From a virus, in IMG/VR virus record IMGVR_UViG_3300050119_000072, positions 22,656-86,655 of that record: a stretch of 64,000 nucleotides of DNA; one strand, given 5' to 3'. Each line of letters begins with the position of its first letter. The first letter of the stretch is position 1. The notes below the pieces were generated by a model. It made no database searches, was not told the DNA's origin, and was given only the letters and a program-made list of their open reading frames with translations. Below, one piece after another: positions 17,448 through 25,974 of the stretch. Position numbers and translations under genes: made by a program.

Positions 17448-18935
17448 ATGACAGTCATCTATCTCACCGTCGGCACAAAATGGGTCGCGCCGCAAAATTG
17501 GAGCAACACCGGCGCGACGATTGAGTTGATTGGCGGAGGCGGTGGTGGCGTCTCAGTTGCCGGCGGCGTCGGTGGCGGCGGTGGCGGCGGCCAATATGTA
17601 GTCACGACGACGCCAAATATCGTAGCCGGCACAACCTACTCTTACGTGATCGGCCAAGGCGGCGCGGCCAACGCCAACGGCACAAATACAACCTTCACCG
17701 ATGGCGGCGGGACTTACACCGCACACGCCGGTCAGACCGGATCAACCATCACTGGCGGGGCAGGTGGCACCGGCGCAGGCGGTGGGACTGGCTCGAACGT
17801 CGGTGGCGCTGGCGGCAACGCATCGACGGATGCAGGCGGCGGCGGCGGCGCTGGTGGCGCGACCGGCGCAGGCACGGCGGGCGCAGCCGGCACAATCGGC
17901 GGCGATGGTGCTGGTGGTTCGGGCGACGCTGGCGCAGGCGGCGCTGGCGGTACGGCGGCAGGCGGCGTTGGCGGCGCAGGCTCCGAATGGACCGCGACAG
18001 GATTAAACGGCGGCGCGGCAGGCTCCGGCGGCGGCGGCGGCGGCAAGCAAGCTGGGACCGGCGGCGCCGGCGGATTGTATGGGGCGGGCGGCGGCGGCGG
18101 CGCGACGGGTGGTGCGGGCAAAAACGGCATCATCGTCATCACCTATACGCCGACATCGCAGCCAACGATTTACATTTTCAAAGACCTCACGGTCACGAAT
18201 TTTTCGACGCCATCCGATTGCATAGTCGCAAATTATCTTGTCGTCGCTGGCGGCGGCGGGGCCGGCTATTCGCAGGCCGGCGGCGGCGGCGGCGGCCAAG
18301 TATTGACCGGCGGCCAAACTCCGGTCGCCGGCGCGAATTACGCACTATCAATTGGCGCCGGCGGCACGGCTGGTACAGGCGCCGGCGTCGCAACGAATGG
18401 TTCCAACTCTGTCTTTACTGGGGTTTCCACTGTCACGGCGACGGGCGGCTTAAAATCTGGCGATAACGGCGCTAACAACGGCGCTAATTCAGGCTCGGGA
18501 AATGCCGGCGGCACCGGCGGCGGCGGTGGTGGCGGCGGCGGTGGTGGCGGTGGCAACGGCGGAGTCGGCTCAAATAATTCCGGTAATAACGGCGGCAATG
18601 GCGGCATCGGTACATCGAGCACCATATCGGGAGCCTCGGTTGGTTACGGCGGCGGTGGTGGCGGCGGCGGCCATGCGGGAGGGAGCGGCGGCACTGCGAC
18701 CTCTGGCGGTGGCAATGCTGGTCAAACGCCGGATTCGCCAGGGCTCAACGGCACTGCAAATACTGGCGGCGGTGGTGGCGGCGGCAGCAATAGCGCGGCA
18801 GCCCAAGCCGGCGGTGGCGGCGGTTCGGGCATCATCATTATCAGTTACTCGACCACGCCATCGCATGTGCCATACGATCAAAGCGCAGACGCCCTCATTC
18901 GTGAAATGAACCGCTCGCAGATGGTGGCATACTAA
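17448..18935 (+). CDS. Polyglycine-rich fibre or adhesin-like protein
   Basis: 495 residues, dominated by glycine. Two modules are visible, about 1-230 and 231-475. Each starts with a strand (ATIELIGGGGGG; YLVVAGGGGAG), then a Gly-rich patch, a typical YVIGQGG or LSIGAGG strand, a TFTDGG or SVFTGV turn, long Gly runs (up to about 13 in a row near residue 365), and a closing strand GIIVITYTP or GIIIISYS. This is the layout of Gly-rich adhesin domains that pack as polyglycine II helices in phage receptor-binding proteins. Binding to a surface glycan or protein is inferred. No ribosome site is obvious at the ATG. Confidence 0.7.
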   Translation: MTVIYLTVGTKWVAPQNWSNTGATIELIGGGGGGVSVAGGVGGGGGGGQYVVTTTPNIVAGTTYSYVIGQGGAANANGTNTTFTDGGGTYTAHAGQTGSTITGGAGGTGAGGGTGSNVGGAGGNASTDAGGGGGAGGATGAGTAGAAGTIGGDGAGGSGDAGAGGAGGTAAGGVGGAGSEWTATGLNGGAAGSGGGGGGKQAGTGGAGGLYGAGGGGGATGGAGKNGIIVITYTPTSQPTIYIFKDLTVTNFSTPSDCIVANYLVVAGGGGAGYSQAGGGGGGQVLTGGQTPVAGANYALSIGAGGTAGTGAGVATNGSNSVFTGVSTVTATGGLKSGDNGANNGANSGSGNAGGTGGGGGGGGGGGGGNGGVGSNNSGNNGGNGGIGTSSTISGASVGYGGGGGGGGHAGGSGGTATSGGGNAGQTPDSPGLNGTANTGGGGGGGSNSAAAQAGGGGGSGIIIISYSTTPSHVPYDQSADALIREMNRSQMVAY

Positions 18936-19999
18936 TGTCACGCAAAATTTTATACCCGGCGATTGCGCTCATAGCAGCGCAAAGCGCTGGCATGGGGCCG
19001 AACGACATTGTCGGCGGCTTTCACCCGGAATCGCCAGTCGTTTTTGTGCGGCCGTTCAACGCGGCATTGCAGCAGCACACCACGCAAGTGCTGCGGCCGA
19101 TTCCCAATCAGTTAAGCGTTGAAGGCGTCTACGCGCAGCCGCCTGATGTTTTTGCCAAGCCATTTCCGGCGAGCGAACAGCAATTCTCGGCGCATGATCC
19201 ACGCGCCGTACCAGACCAATTAAATGTTGAGGGCGTCTATTTTCAGTCGCCGGACGTTTTCGCAAAACCGTTCCCGGCGCACGAACAACAGTTCAACAGT
19301 TTCCAGCCGCAAGGGTTTGTCAAATCGACGTTCCCCGATGGCTGGCGCAGTTACCAGTGGGAATATCGGTTTGCCAAGCCGTTCCCCGTCGCTGAACAGC
19401 AATTCTCGACCTATTTCAAATTCCCGCCTGGCGTTGTCCCGCAGGGCTGGTATCCGCACGAACCGGAAGTATTTGCCAAACCGTTCCCGGTCACCGAGCA
19501 AAGCTTCCAGCCGGTCCGGGAACCGGTGCCACCACCGCCTCCTGGCTTTGGCTGGTGGGGTTATCAGTTCAATTATGCTTTCACCAAGCCGTTTAACGCG
19601 GCATTGCAGCAATTTCAGGCGTGGGATTTGGTCGGCGCTGTTCCGCCGAACCTGCCGCCTGGCGCCGGCAAGCGCTACAAAAAGCCCACCGATTATCTCC
19701 CCGAGCCGCCTTGGGACGTTAAGCCCAATAAGCCGTTCCGTCCGGTCTGGGATAAACCCAAGGGCGGCGAGATCGAGCAGCCGGCCAAGGTCGCCACGCC
19801 AGCCGGACCGCCGCCGCTGCCGCCGGCGAGCATCTTCGGCCCACCGGGATATGCACAGCGGCCGGCGCTCAATCTGCCGAATTTTAACAATTATGCGCCA
19901 CAAGACCCGCACGGACTCGCGCAGCGCATGAACGACGCGCAGGACTTGAGCGATGCCGTCGCCGTGCTCAAGGCATTAGGGCTGATATCGCAAGGGTAG
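18935..19999 (+). CDS. PF-x-x-x-QQF repeat protein (virion-type)
   Basis: 354 residues, its start overlapping the previous stop (TAATG). Six imperfect repeats carry the core FAKPFP-x-x-EQQF (for example VFAKPFPASEQQFS and VFAKPFPAHEQQFN; the first and last read RPFNAALQQ and KPFNAALQQ). Spacing is 35-50 residues. A Pro-rich C-half (about 200-310) ends in a short helix DLSDAVAVLKALG. It is acidic-poor, Gln/Phe/Pro rich and has no recognised domain. Adjacent to the glycine-rich fibre gene, it may be a fibre-associated or structural component. Confidence 0.6.
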   Translation: MSRKILYPAIALIAAQSAGMGPNDIVGGFHPESPVVFVRPFNAALQQHTTQVLRPIPNQLSVEGVYAQPPDVFAKPFPASEQQFSAHDPRAVPDQLNVEGVYFQSPDVFAKPFPAHEQQFNSFQPQGFVKSTFPDGWRSYQWEYRFAKPFPVAEQQFSTYFKFPPGVVPQGWYPHEPEVFAKPFPVTEQSFQPVREPVPPPPPGFGWWGYQFNYAFTKPFNAALQQFQAWDLVGAVPPNLPPGAGKRYKKPTDYLPEPPWDVKPNKPFRPVWDKPKGGEIEQPAKVATPAGPPPLPPASIFGPPGYAQRPALNLPNFNNYAPQDPHGLAQRMNDAQDLSDAVAVLKALGLISQG

Positions 20000-20002
20000 C
20001 GT

Positions 20003-20407
20003 ATGGCGGAAGACCCGGTCCAGCGGCTTGCAAAACTGCGGATCATCAAGGCCAGCGCCGACCTCGACGTCCAATTCTCGGTCAAGCGCGCCGATCGCCC
20101 CTCGATCGAGATATTGCGCTTGCTGCGCGATGCCGCGGCAACATCACTCGCCGCAATGGTCTTCCTCAACCTCGACGACCCGGCAGACCTTATCAAATGC
20201 AAGGTCATGCAGAATGAGGTCAAGCGCTACGACGAGTGGGTCGGCTGGCTGCGCCAGATCGTAAATGAAGGGCGCGAACTCGACCGCCAAATGAGCGACG
20301 ACGAGCGCAACGAAATGCTCGATATCCTCATGTCGACCGGCGAAGGCCAGGAAGAAGCGATCGCGCTCGGCCTGGTCGACCCCAATAAGCGCGGCGCCGA
20401 AGAATAA
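20003..20407 (+). CDS. Hypothetical protein with helical C-terminus
   Basis: 134 residues, almost all alpha-helical: QRLAKLRIIKASADL, IEILRLLRDAAATSLAAMV, WVGWLRQIVNEGRELDRQM and an acidic tail. Similar small helical proteins sit upstream of scaffolds in podoviruses, but I cannot name a family. Last gene before a terminator. Confidence 0.55.
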   Translation: MAEDPVQRLAKLRIIKASADLDVQFSVKRADRPSIEILRLLRDAAATSLAAMVFLNLDDPADLIKCKVMQNEVKRYDEWVGWLRQIVNEGRELDRQMSDDERNEMLDILMSTGEGQEEAIALGLVDPNKRGAEE

Positions 20408-20439
20408 GGCCGCCGGCTATCAAGCACTGATTTCGCAAG

Positions 20440-20461
20440 AGGCGCCACCCGGCGCCTTTTT
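20440..20461 (+). terminator. Rho-independent terminator
   Basis: AGGCGCC / GGCGCCT stem with ACCC loop followed by TTTTT. It isolates the scaffold and capsid genes from upstream genes. Confidence 0.88.
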
Positions 20462-20485
20462 GCATTTGAGGGAGCCAAGACCCGT

Positions 20486-21811
20486 ATGCCTGCACCGGAC
20501 AAGCAGACCCAAGAGAGAGAATCGGCGGACCGCGCCAAAGCGGGCGTAGTCCCCGGGGAGGGCGGCGAAGCCCTCAATGCCATCGACGACGGCGCGCCAG
20601 GCGCCGATCCCGCACCGGCAGCCCGGCAAGCGCCGGCAGCCGAACCCGCACCGAAGCCTGCGCCCGTCCCGCGCAGTCGGCAGGACGACGCGCGCAACGC
20701 CATCACGGCGCGCTTCCGCACCGATCGCGGGCAGGAAGCCGCAGACAACGCCGACGATGTGAGCGAATTCACCCGCAGCGGCATGCCTCCGGAATTCGCG
20801 GAGAACAACGCGGCTGTCGCCGAACCGCCGCCGCAAGAACCCGAGCCGGCCGCGCCAGAGCCCACTGCCGCTGAGCCCGTCGCACTGCCCAAGACCGTGA
20901 AGGTCAAGGTGCGCGGCCAGGAGCAGGAACTCCCGCTCGAAACCGTTATTGCCGAAGCGCAAAAGGCGCTCGCCGGCGAAAGCTATCTCAGCGAAGGCCG
21001 AAAAGCGCTCGAAGAGATCGAGCGCCGCCTTCGCGCGACCCCAGATCCGGCTGTACGTGGCCAGACGCAGCAACACCCCGCTGCGACGAACGACGTGCAG
21101 CCTACTGCCCCGGCTCCCGCCGATGGCGTCGATCCTCAGCACCCCGAGGACCTGATCCAGAAGCTTATGGAGACGATGCAATTTGGCGACCCCGCCGAAG
21201 CCCGCAACCTGCTCGAAAACACCCTTTCGGGAATGGTCGCAGCCAAAGTGGCGCCCGCCGTCAACGCGGCACTGCAATCCGATCGCCTTAAAGACGAAGG
21301 CGCCAAGACCGCAGCCGTCCTCGCTGACTTTGAGACCAAGCACGCCGACATTGCAGCCGATCCACGCGCTCGCGCGGTGATCGAGCAAGATGTCATCGGC
21401 CAACAGGTCGATGATCTCCGCAAGCTCGGCGTCGACCCCGCCAAGATCAGGCCAGACGGATTGTCCCCGACACCAGGGGACATTGCCGAGGCCCACAAAT
21501 GGTATCGCTCGCAAGGGCACAAGCTGACCACTCCGGCAGACATGCTCGAGACCGGCTTGAAAAATTACCTCGATTGGCGCGGGCCGAAAACGAACACGCC
21601 ACCGGCCAACCCGGCAACGCCGCCAACGCTCGACGTCACTGTCGATCGCACGGTGCGCCGCCAGGCCATCCCACAACAGCCCGGACGAGCCGCAGTACCC
21701 CGTCAGGACCCTCAACGCAGCCAGCCCGCGCCAGCGCGGGACCGCTCGAGGATCGTCCAAGACGAGATCGCACGGCGCAACGCCCCACGGGGAAAAGTCG
21801 CCGTCAGCTAA
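20486..21811 (+). CDS. Scaffolding protein (putative)
   Basis: 441 residues. The N-third is Ala/Pro/Glu-rich and disordered. A strand-like VKVKVRGQEQELPLETVIAEAQKALAGESYL segment near 140 (given here for position) marks the start of the folded part. Long helices follow (about 155-380), and the C-terminus is basic (RSRIVQDEIARRN). This is the standard look of scaffolds that guide capsid assembly and leave the shell. It is directly upstream of the capsid gene. GGAGCC precedes the ATG. Confidence 0.7.
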   Translation: MPAPDKQTQERESADRAKAGVVPGEGGEALNAIDDGAPGADPAPAARQAPAAEPAPKPAPVPRSRQDDARNAITARFRTDRGQEAADNADDVSEFTRSGMPPEFAENNAAVAEPPPQEPEPAAPEPTAAEPVALPKTVKVKVRGQEQELPLETVIAEAQKALAGESYLSEGRKALEEIERRLRATPDPAVRGQTQQHPAATNDVQPTAPAPADGVDPQHPEDLIQKLMETMQFGDPAEARNLLENTLSGMVAAKVAPAVNAALQSDRLKDEGAKTAAVLADFETKHADIAADPRARAVIEQDVIGQQVDDLRKLGVDPAKIRPDGLSPTPGDIAEAHKWYRSQGHKLTTPADMLETGLKNYLDWRGPKTNTPPANPATPPTLDVTVDRTVRRQAIPQQPGRAAVPRQDPQRSQPAPARDRSRIVQDEIARRNAPRGKVAVS

Positions 21812-21847
21812 AGCCGACGGGCTAAGTCACGAAAGGAAACTGCCACC

Positions 21848-24800
21848 ATGGCAGGGCAACTCTGGGTTAATGCCCCCATCTGATCGCAAGATCAGAATGT
21901 GCACCGGATGAATTGCTGGGATAGCCTTAGAGCCTTGATCGCTACAGCGTGGCCCGCAAGGGCGAGCGCGAACGCGAAAAAGATCAAGGATTGGCCAATC
22001 AGCAGCCAAGCGCCATAGGAATATGGCGAAGGTTCAACGACTAGGTAAAGTAATCCAGACCGGATGAAATGCCCAAGAGCCTCCGGGACTTCACTGCCAA
22101 TAATTGAGGTATACGCGGCGCTTTCTGCGAAGAGAGATAGTAGCGTCGCGGTAAATCCAGTGCAGCACCTTCGCGCTGCCACCATATCCTGACAACCTCC
22201 AGCATTCTTTTGCTCTGGCCTTCGTAAGGCTTATGCCAGTGTGAGTGTGGATGGCGTTCGCAACACCATCAATAAAAGCGGACGTACCAAGAAAATAGAA
22301 CGCCTTTTTCGGCAACGCGCGAATGTGCCCGTCGCCGTCTAAAGAACCTCTCAGAAAATGTCGTTCTAAATGCCATGGAATGTTGGGATATCGAAGCGTC
22401 ACCGACTTACCGGGAACGATGCCGTGTTTCGCTAGATCAGCTACGAGCTTCTTGCTGTCGAATGTAATCTGTTTTCGCGGGCCTGATCCTGGAAAACCAC
22501 CAGGGGCCTTATCGAAAACACGAGCATCCGATTGCATCGCTCGCCGCAGATCATAAAGAATGTGTTTGTCTCGCACCTGTAGGGCAATACTGACTTGCTT
22601 TCCAGACCGAGAGACAGACCCATCGGCTGAAAGAAGGCCAAGGGCGTAAGCCTTTTGCTCGGTGTTAATTACCGCAAAAAAGTCGTGATCGAGGGCGTAC
22701 CGATTGACCCTCGGCTTCGTTGGAATGCCGTAATGCCGTCTCCAATCGCCAACTGATCGGCCAGTAACGCCGAACATCTTGCCGATTTGCTCATCGTGCT
22801 TGGTCTCGTAAAGCGCCATGAGCTTTGTTTTGGATACGCGCATTCGTGGTAACCTCCGGTACATACGTGTATCGTACCAGCAGAAGAAGTCAAGATATAG
22901 TCTGTGCTGCATGGAGACATGCAGGAGCGCTTCATAAACAGGAGCGCGCGAACATCAGCGATACCCGCCGAGGGTGGATATATGTACAGCGACGAGCTGT
23001 CCGATGTCCTCCGTCAGCAGGTTCAGCCCCTGACCAAGATGAGGCAACTTTGCGATGCCGAGGACGGCACCAAAAAGGGTCTCAATCGCGGTGATAAATA
23101 CAACTGGGACGTCTATTCCAACGTCGGTACGCAAGGCCGGCGCTTGGACGAAAGCGCACCGATCCCGGAGACGGGCTTCACCATCATCCAACATCAGTTG
23201 ACTGTCTACGAAGCCGGCAATTCGGTTCTCTTAAACGGAGCCGCCTTGTCTCTTGCTGCCTAGCTTCTTGATGTAGAGCCTCACTTTTGGACCGTATGTC
23301 TCGGTCTTTTTGTGGCACTCAAAACATAATGTGCGCGCGTTTGTTGGGTCTAGCGCCCGATCTAGCGCGACGCAGATTGGCTCGATGTGATCGACGTTAA
23401 GAACGATCCTTGAACCTCTGCCTTTATGATTGCGGTCCCCGCATTCTTGGCAAGTCCAACGGTCACGCTTCAATATCGATCTACGAAACTCCTTGTATGC
23501 GGCGGTATCGCGAACTCCGCCGTCACCACCGAGCCAGTTACCGTGGTCCGGACCAGATGCAATGCCGTTCGGGTATTGCGCCTTAGTCAGACCAGCATTC
23601 CAGGCCACTTGGCCTTTCTTCGATTGAAGCCACCGTTTGCGAAGCTTCGGATCATTCCGAAGTCTCTCGTTGACCTTGGACCAATCGTTGAACGGCTCAT
23701 GCCCTGGTTGAAAGCCCATCCGTTCCAATGACGGGTGATCGGCCTTTGTCAGACCGTCGTTCCATGCCGGGATATTTCCGGTTTGGGTTTTACGGCAGTT
23801 TGGATGATGCCCGCGCTTGTAAATGGGGAATGTCGCTTTCCCATTTCGATCGCGATGGCGGTAGTTAAGACGCGCCTTAAAGCGCTCTTTGCAGCCGCAT
23901 TGGCAGACCTTGGTTTGATAGACGGCTTTCGTTGGCATACGGTACATTATACAGGAAAGCAGAAACAGAAGGCAAGGAAAATCGCGTGAAACGGGGAAAC
24001 TCTCTCTGAGACAATCCCGTAGGAAGCTACCGAGGGCCTTTGGTTCGGTAGAACCTCTAGAGACTAGGCTGTGAGTCCCAACAATAATCAGCCCACGAGC
24101 GCGCGACGCGAAAGCGAAAAGATAGTCCCATCAGCACGGCGACGTGTTGGAAGCCGCGGATAAAGAGCCGCAGCGAAGAAGAAATGTCCGTACACCGGCA
24201 AGCTAGTTGCGTTGGCGAAGCATCAAGTCGCCGCGATCATCGACAAGACGTTGAAGGACGACGCGCGCAAGTATTTTGACATCGAAGCGTATTTGCAGTT
24301 CAAGAACACTGCACTGCGCGCCGAACCGTCGAGCGGCACGTCCACCACCGCGATCAACCTCGACACCACGGGCACTGCCTCGGTGACGAACAACGTCGCG
24401 TTGGGCACCGGTCACATCAAGGCGATCGTCGACACGATGAAAGAACGCAACGTGCCGCCATTTACGGCGGACGATTACGTTGGCGTGTCGCACCCATCGA
24501 CCTGGCGTAACCTCAAGAACTCGCTCGAGACCATTCACCAATACACGGAGACTGGCCTCGCGCACATCTTCAACGGCGAGATTGGCCGTTACGAAAGCTG
24601 CCGCTTTGTCGAGCAGACCTTCATTCCGAAGGGCGGCGCGGCAAATGCGACGAGCTACGATCCGTGGGGCGGCGTTGCGCAGCCCTGGACTAACGGGCTC
24701 AGCTCGTGGGCTTTCATCATGGGCGGCGACACGGTGACGGAAGCCGTATGCGTGCCCGAAGAAATCCGCGCGAAAATCCCTGGTGACTTCGGCCGCTCAC

Positions 24801-24892
24801 GCGGCATCGCCTGGTATTACCTCGGCGGCTTTGGTCTGGTCCACACCGATGCGCTTAATGCGCGCGTCGTGATGTGGGACAGCGCAGCTTGA
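21848..24892 (+). CDS. Major capsid protein, split by two group I introns
   Basis: The capsid frame is in three exons: 21848-21867, 22951-23226 and 24187-24892 (1,002 bases, 333 residues after joining). Exon 1 encodes MAGQLWV, exon 2 continues through GGYMYSDELS, YNWDVYSNVG and NSV, and exon 3 starts PYTGKLVALAKHQV. The joined order MAGQ...GGYMYSD...NWDVYS...GNSVPYTGK is the typical sequence of HK97-like capsids of short-tailed phages. Without splicing, translation would stop at TGA 21881. The first junction is less certain than the second; the reasons are in the intron entries. Confidence 0.85.
21868..22950 (+). ncRNA. Group I intron 1 in the capsid gene
   Basis: 1,083 bases. Core elements are visible: GTTCAACGACTAGG (22032-22045) is the R element and AAGATATAGTC (22892-22902) is the classic S element; GACTA and TAGTC pair as P7. 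P1 is supported by exon GGGT paired to intron GCCC (21872-21875) with the expected U-G at the splice site, and CTGATC/GATCAG (21880-21895) makes a P2-like hairpin. The intron ends in G. A LAGLIDADG gene lies antisense between R and S. The exact 3-prime junction (22950/22951) is chosen to keep the frame and the terminal G; other G positions are possible. Confidence 0.85.
22091..22843 (-). CDS. LAGLIDADG homing endonuclease, antisense in intron 1
   Basis: 250 residues from the ATG at 22843, chosen because GGAGG lies nine bases upstream; longer starts would run into the intron S element. Residues 15-40 form a helix-turn-helix (DEQIGKMFGVTGRSVGDWRR). The two LAGLIDADG-type motifs are LGLLSADGS (68-76) and LRGSLDGDG (164-172), each with the acidic residue that binds metal, so it acts as a monomer that cuts an intronless capsid allele. 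It lies on the strand opposite to the capsid gene, inside the P8 region, which is less common than sense-strand intron ORFs. Confidence 0.85.
   Translation of the reverse strand: MRVSKTKLMALYETKHDEQIGKMFGVTGRSVGDWRRHYGIPTKPRVNRYALDHDFFAVINTEQKAYALGLLSADGSVSRSGKQVSIALQVRDKHILYDLRRAMQSDARVFDKAPGGFPGSGPRKQITFDSKKLVADLAKHGIVPGKSVTLRYPNIPWHLERHFLRGSLDGDGHIRALPKKAFYFLGTSAFIDGVANAIHTHTGISLTKARAKECWRLSGYGGSAKVLHWIYRDATISLRRKRRVYLNYWQ
23227..24186 (+). ncRNA. Group I intron 2 in the capsid gene
   Basis: 960 bases. Exon end CGGT (23223-23226) pairs with intron GCCG (23240-23243) with a U-G at the splice point. R element GACTAG (24062-24067) and S element AAAAGATAGTCC (24117-24128) can pair as P7. The intron ends in G at 24186, and GT plus T restores the valine codon so that NSV joins PYTGK exactly as in related capsids. 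The whole HNH gene lies upstream of R, in the P1-P6 part, so this intron has a different organisation from intron 1. Confidence 0.87.
23231..23947 (-). CDS. HNH homing endonuclease, antisense in intron 2
   Basis: 238 residues. A Cys-rich N-terminus (CQCGCKERF) is followed by repeated short modules (IPAWNDGLTKADHP, VAWNAGLTKAQYP) of the NUMOD3-like DNA-binding type and a C-terminal HNH nuclease: WTCQECG, LNVDHIEPI, TLCFECHKKT. No ribosome site precedes the start. TATAAT overlaps the first ATG and TTGCCT lies 18 bases before it (23970-23975), so the second ATG (23938) on a near-leaderless mRNA may be the real start. Confidence 0.85.
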   Translation of the reverse strand: MYRMPTKAVYQTKVCQCGCKERFKARLNYRHRDRNGKATFPIYKRGHHPNCRKTQTGNIPAWNDGLTKADHPSLERMGFQPGHEPFNDWSKVNERLRNDPKLRKRWLQSKKGQVAWNAGLTKAQYPNGIASGPDHGNWLGGDGGVRDTAAYKEFRRSILKRDRWTCQECGDRNHKGRGSRIVLNVDHIEPICVALDRALDPTNARTLCFECHKKTETYGPKVRLYIKKLGSKRQGGSV

Positions 24893-24907
24893 GGAGGGTC
24901 AGCACAC

Positions 24908-25660
24908 ATGGCATACGAACAGGCTGACATTCGCGAGTATAGCTGGGGTCTAGATCAGACCTTCGGCGCCACCACCGTCACGCATCAGATCGTCGGGCCC
25001 AAGGGCAAGGTCGGTTTTGTGCGCGATATCTCGGTCGATTGCGCCACGTCGTTCTCTGGAACGGTTATTCCGGAAATCGACATTGGCCTTTCCTCTGGCG
25101 ATTACACCTTTGGGCGCTATCGTCTTGGAACGACCGCGTCCTCCGGTTACGGCGTTGGCCCGCACAGCGCGAGCCAGGAGGCCATCACCGGCAACCCGCC
25201 GCGCACTCTTGCGGATTACACGGGCCACGTCGTTCTCGACGGCGGCCCGCTCACGTCGCAAGGCATCGCCGGCGGCTCGTACAGCACGCAAGTGCCGGCG
25301 GGCCGTATTCCGGCATCGGGCTGGACGATCACGAACGTCGTCAATGGCACTAGCAACGTCTGTCGCGTTTACGCGAACGGATTGTCGGCGGCGCCTGGTG
25401 GCATTCAGGTCGGACAGACCGTGACGGTGCAGGGCGTCAGTGGCGCTACCGGCGTCAACGGCATCGCCAAAGTGTCGGCGGTCGACACCACGAACTACCA
25501 GTGGTTCGAACTCGGCGGCACGACCTTCGGCGGCACTTACACCAACGGAGGTATCGCCTTCCTGAGCGTGTTCGTGACCTTGCTGCAGGGCACGGGTTCT
25601 GGCGCTGGCGGCGGTTACGTCCGCGTCAAGATCCAGTGGATCGGTCCGGATACGCCGTAA
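24908..25660 (+). CDS. Putative head-associated protein downstream of capsid
   Basis: 250 residues, beta-rich, Gly/Thr/Val heavy. The first 110 residues (QADIREYSWGLDQTFG, GFVRDISVDCAT, PEIDIGLSSGDYTFGRY) and last 40 (VFVTLLQGTGSGAGGGYVRV) look like one sandwich domain. A middle module from about 125-210 (IPASGWTITNV, VTVQGVSGATGVNG) resembles an Ig-like surface insertion. GGAGGG precedes the ATG. Capsid decoration or head-completion role inferred from position. Confidence 0.6.
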   Translation: MAYEQADIREYSWGLDQTFGATTVTHQIVGPKGKVGFVRDISVDCATSFSGTVIPEIDIGLSSGDYTFGRYRLGTTASSGYGVGPHSASQEAITGNPPRTLADYTGHVVLDGGPLTSQGIAGGSYSTQVPAGRIPASGWTITNVVNGTSNVCRVYANGLSAAPGGIQVGQTVTVQGVSGATGVNGIAKVSAVDTTNYQWFELGGTTFGGTYTNGGIAFLSVFVTLLQGTGSGAGGGYVRVKIQWIGPDTP

Positions 25661-25684
25661 TAGGCGGATTGCGAACACCAAAGA

Positions 25685-25712
25685 ACGGGGGGCCATCCGG
25701 CTCCCCGTTTTC
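25685..25712 (+). terminator. Rho-independent terminator
   Basis: AACGGGG / CCCCGTT stem with a 12-base loop that itself has GCC/GGC, then TTTT. It ends the capsid transcription unit. Confidence 0.85.
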
Positions 25713-25731
25713 ACCAAGAAGGAGCACGCGC

Positions 25732-25968
25732 ATGCGTGGCATCGGACTTTTCTTCGGCGGCATGAACGGCAAACGAAACGACCCGGTCAAAGTTGTTGAC
25801 CCTCATCCGGTCCATGACTACGGCGATGACGTCGAGAAAGGAAATGCTGGACTTGACGGCTATACTTGCCTCAGTCGGGCAAATCCAAATGCGCAGGGAT
25901 CACCACCGCCCGTCGCTGGCGTAATTGGTCCGGTCTACAACGGGCCAGCAAATGATTTTGAGCAATGA
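25732..25968 (+). CDS. Small hypothetical protein
   Basis: 78 residues from the ATG at 25732, with AAGGAG eight bases upstream. MRGIGLFFGGMNGKRNDP is followed by an Asp/Pro/Gly-rich, probably extended sequence. No family recognised. It is the last + strand gene before an antisense HNH gene. Confidence 0.55.
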   Translation: MRGIGLFFGGMNGKRNDPVKVVDPHPVHDYGDDVEKGNAGLDGYTCLSRANPNAQGSPPPVAGVIGPVYNGPANDFEQ

Positions 25969-25974
25969 CGGGAC

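Noticed and set aside
17500-18900. CRISPR-like or satellite repeat array
   Set aside because: The repetition is of glycine codons in frame with a gene; no regular repeat/spacer unit.
22904-23263. ATG at 22904 as the real start of an independent gene
   Set aside because: It lies just after the intron S element and the preceding sequence is intronic; the protein-like part begins at about 22951 and joins exon 1.
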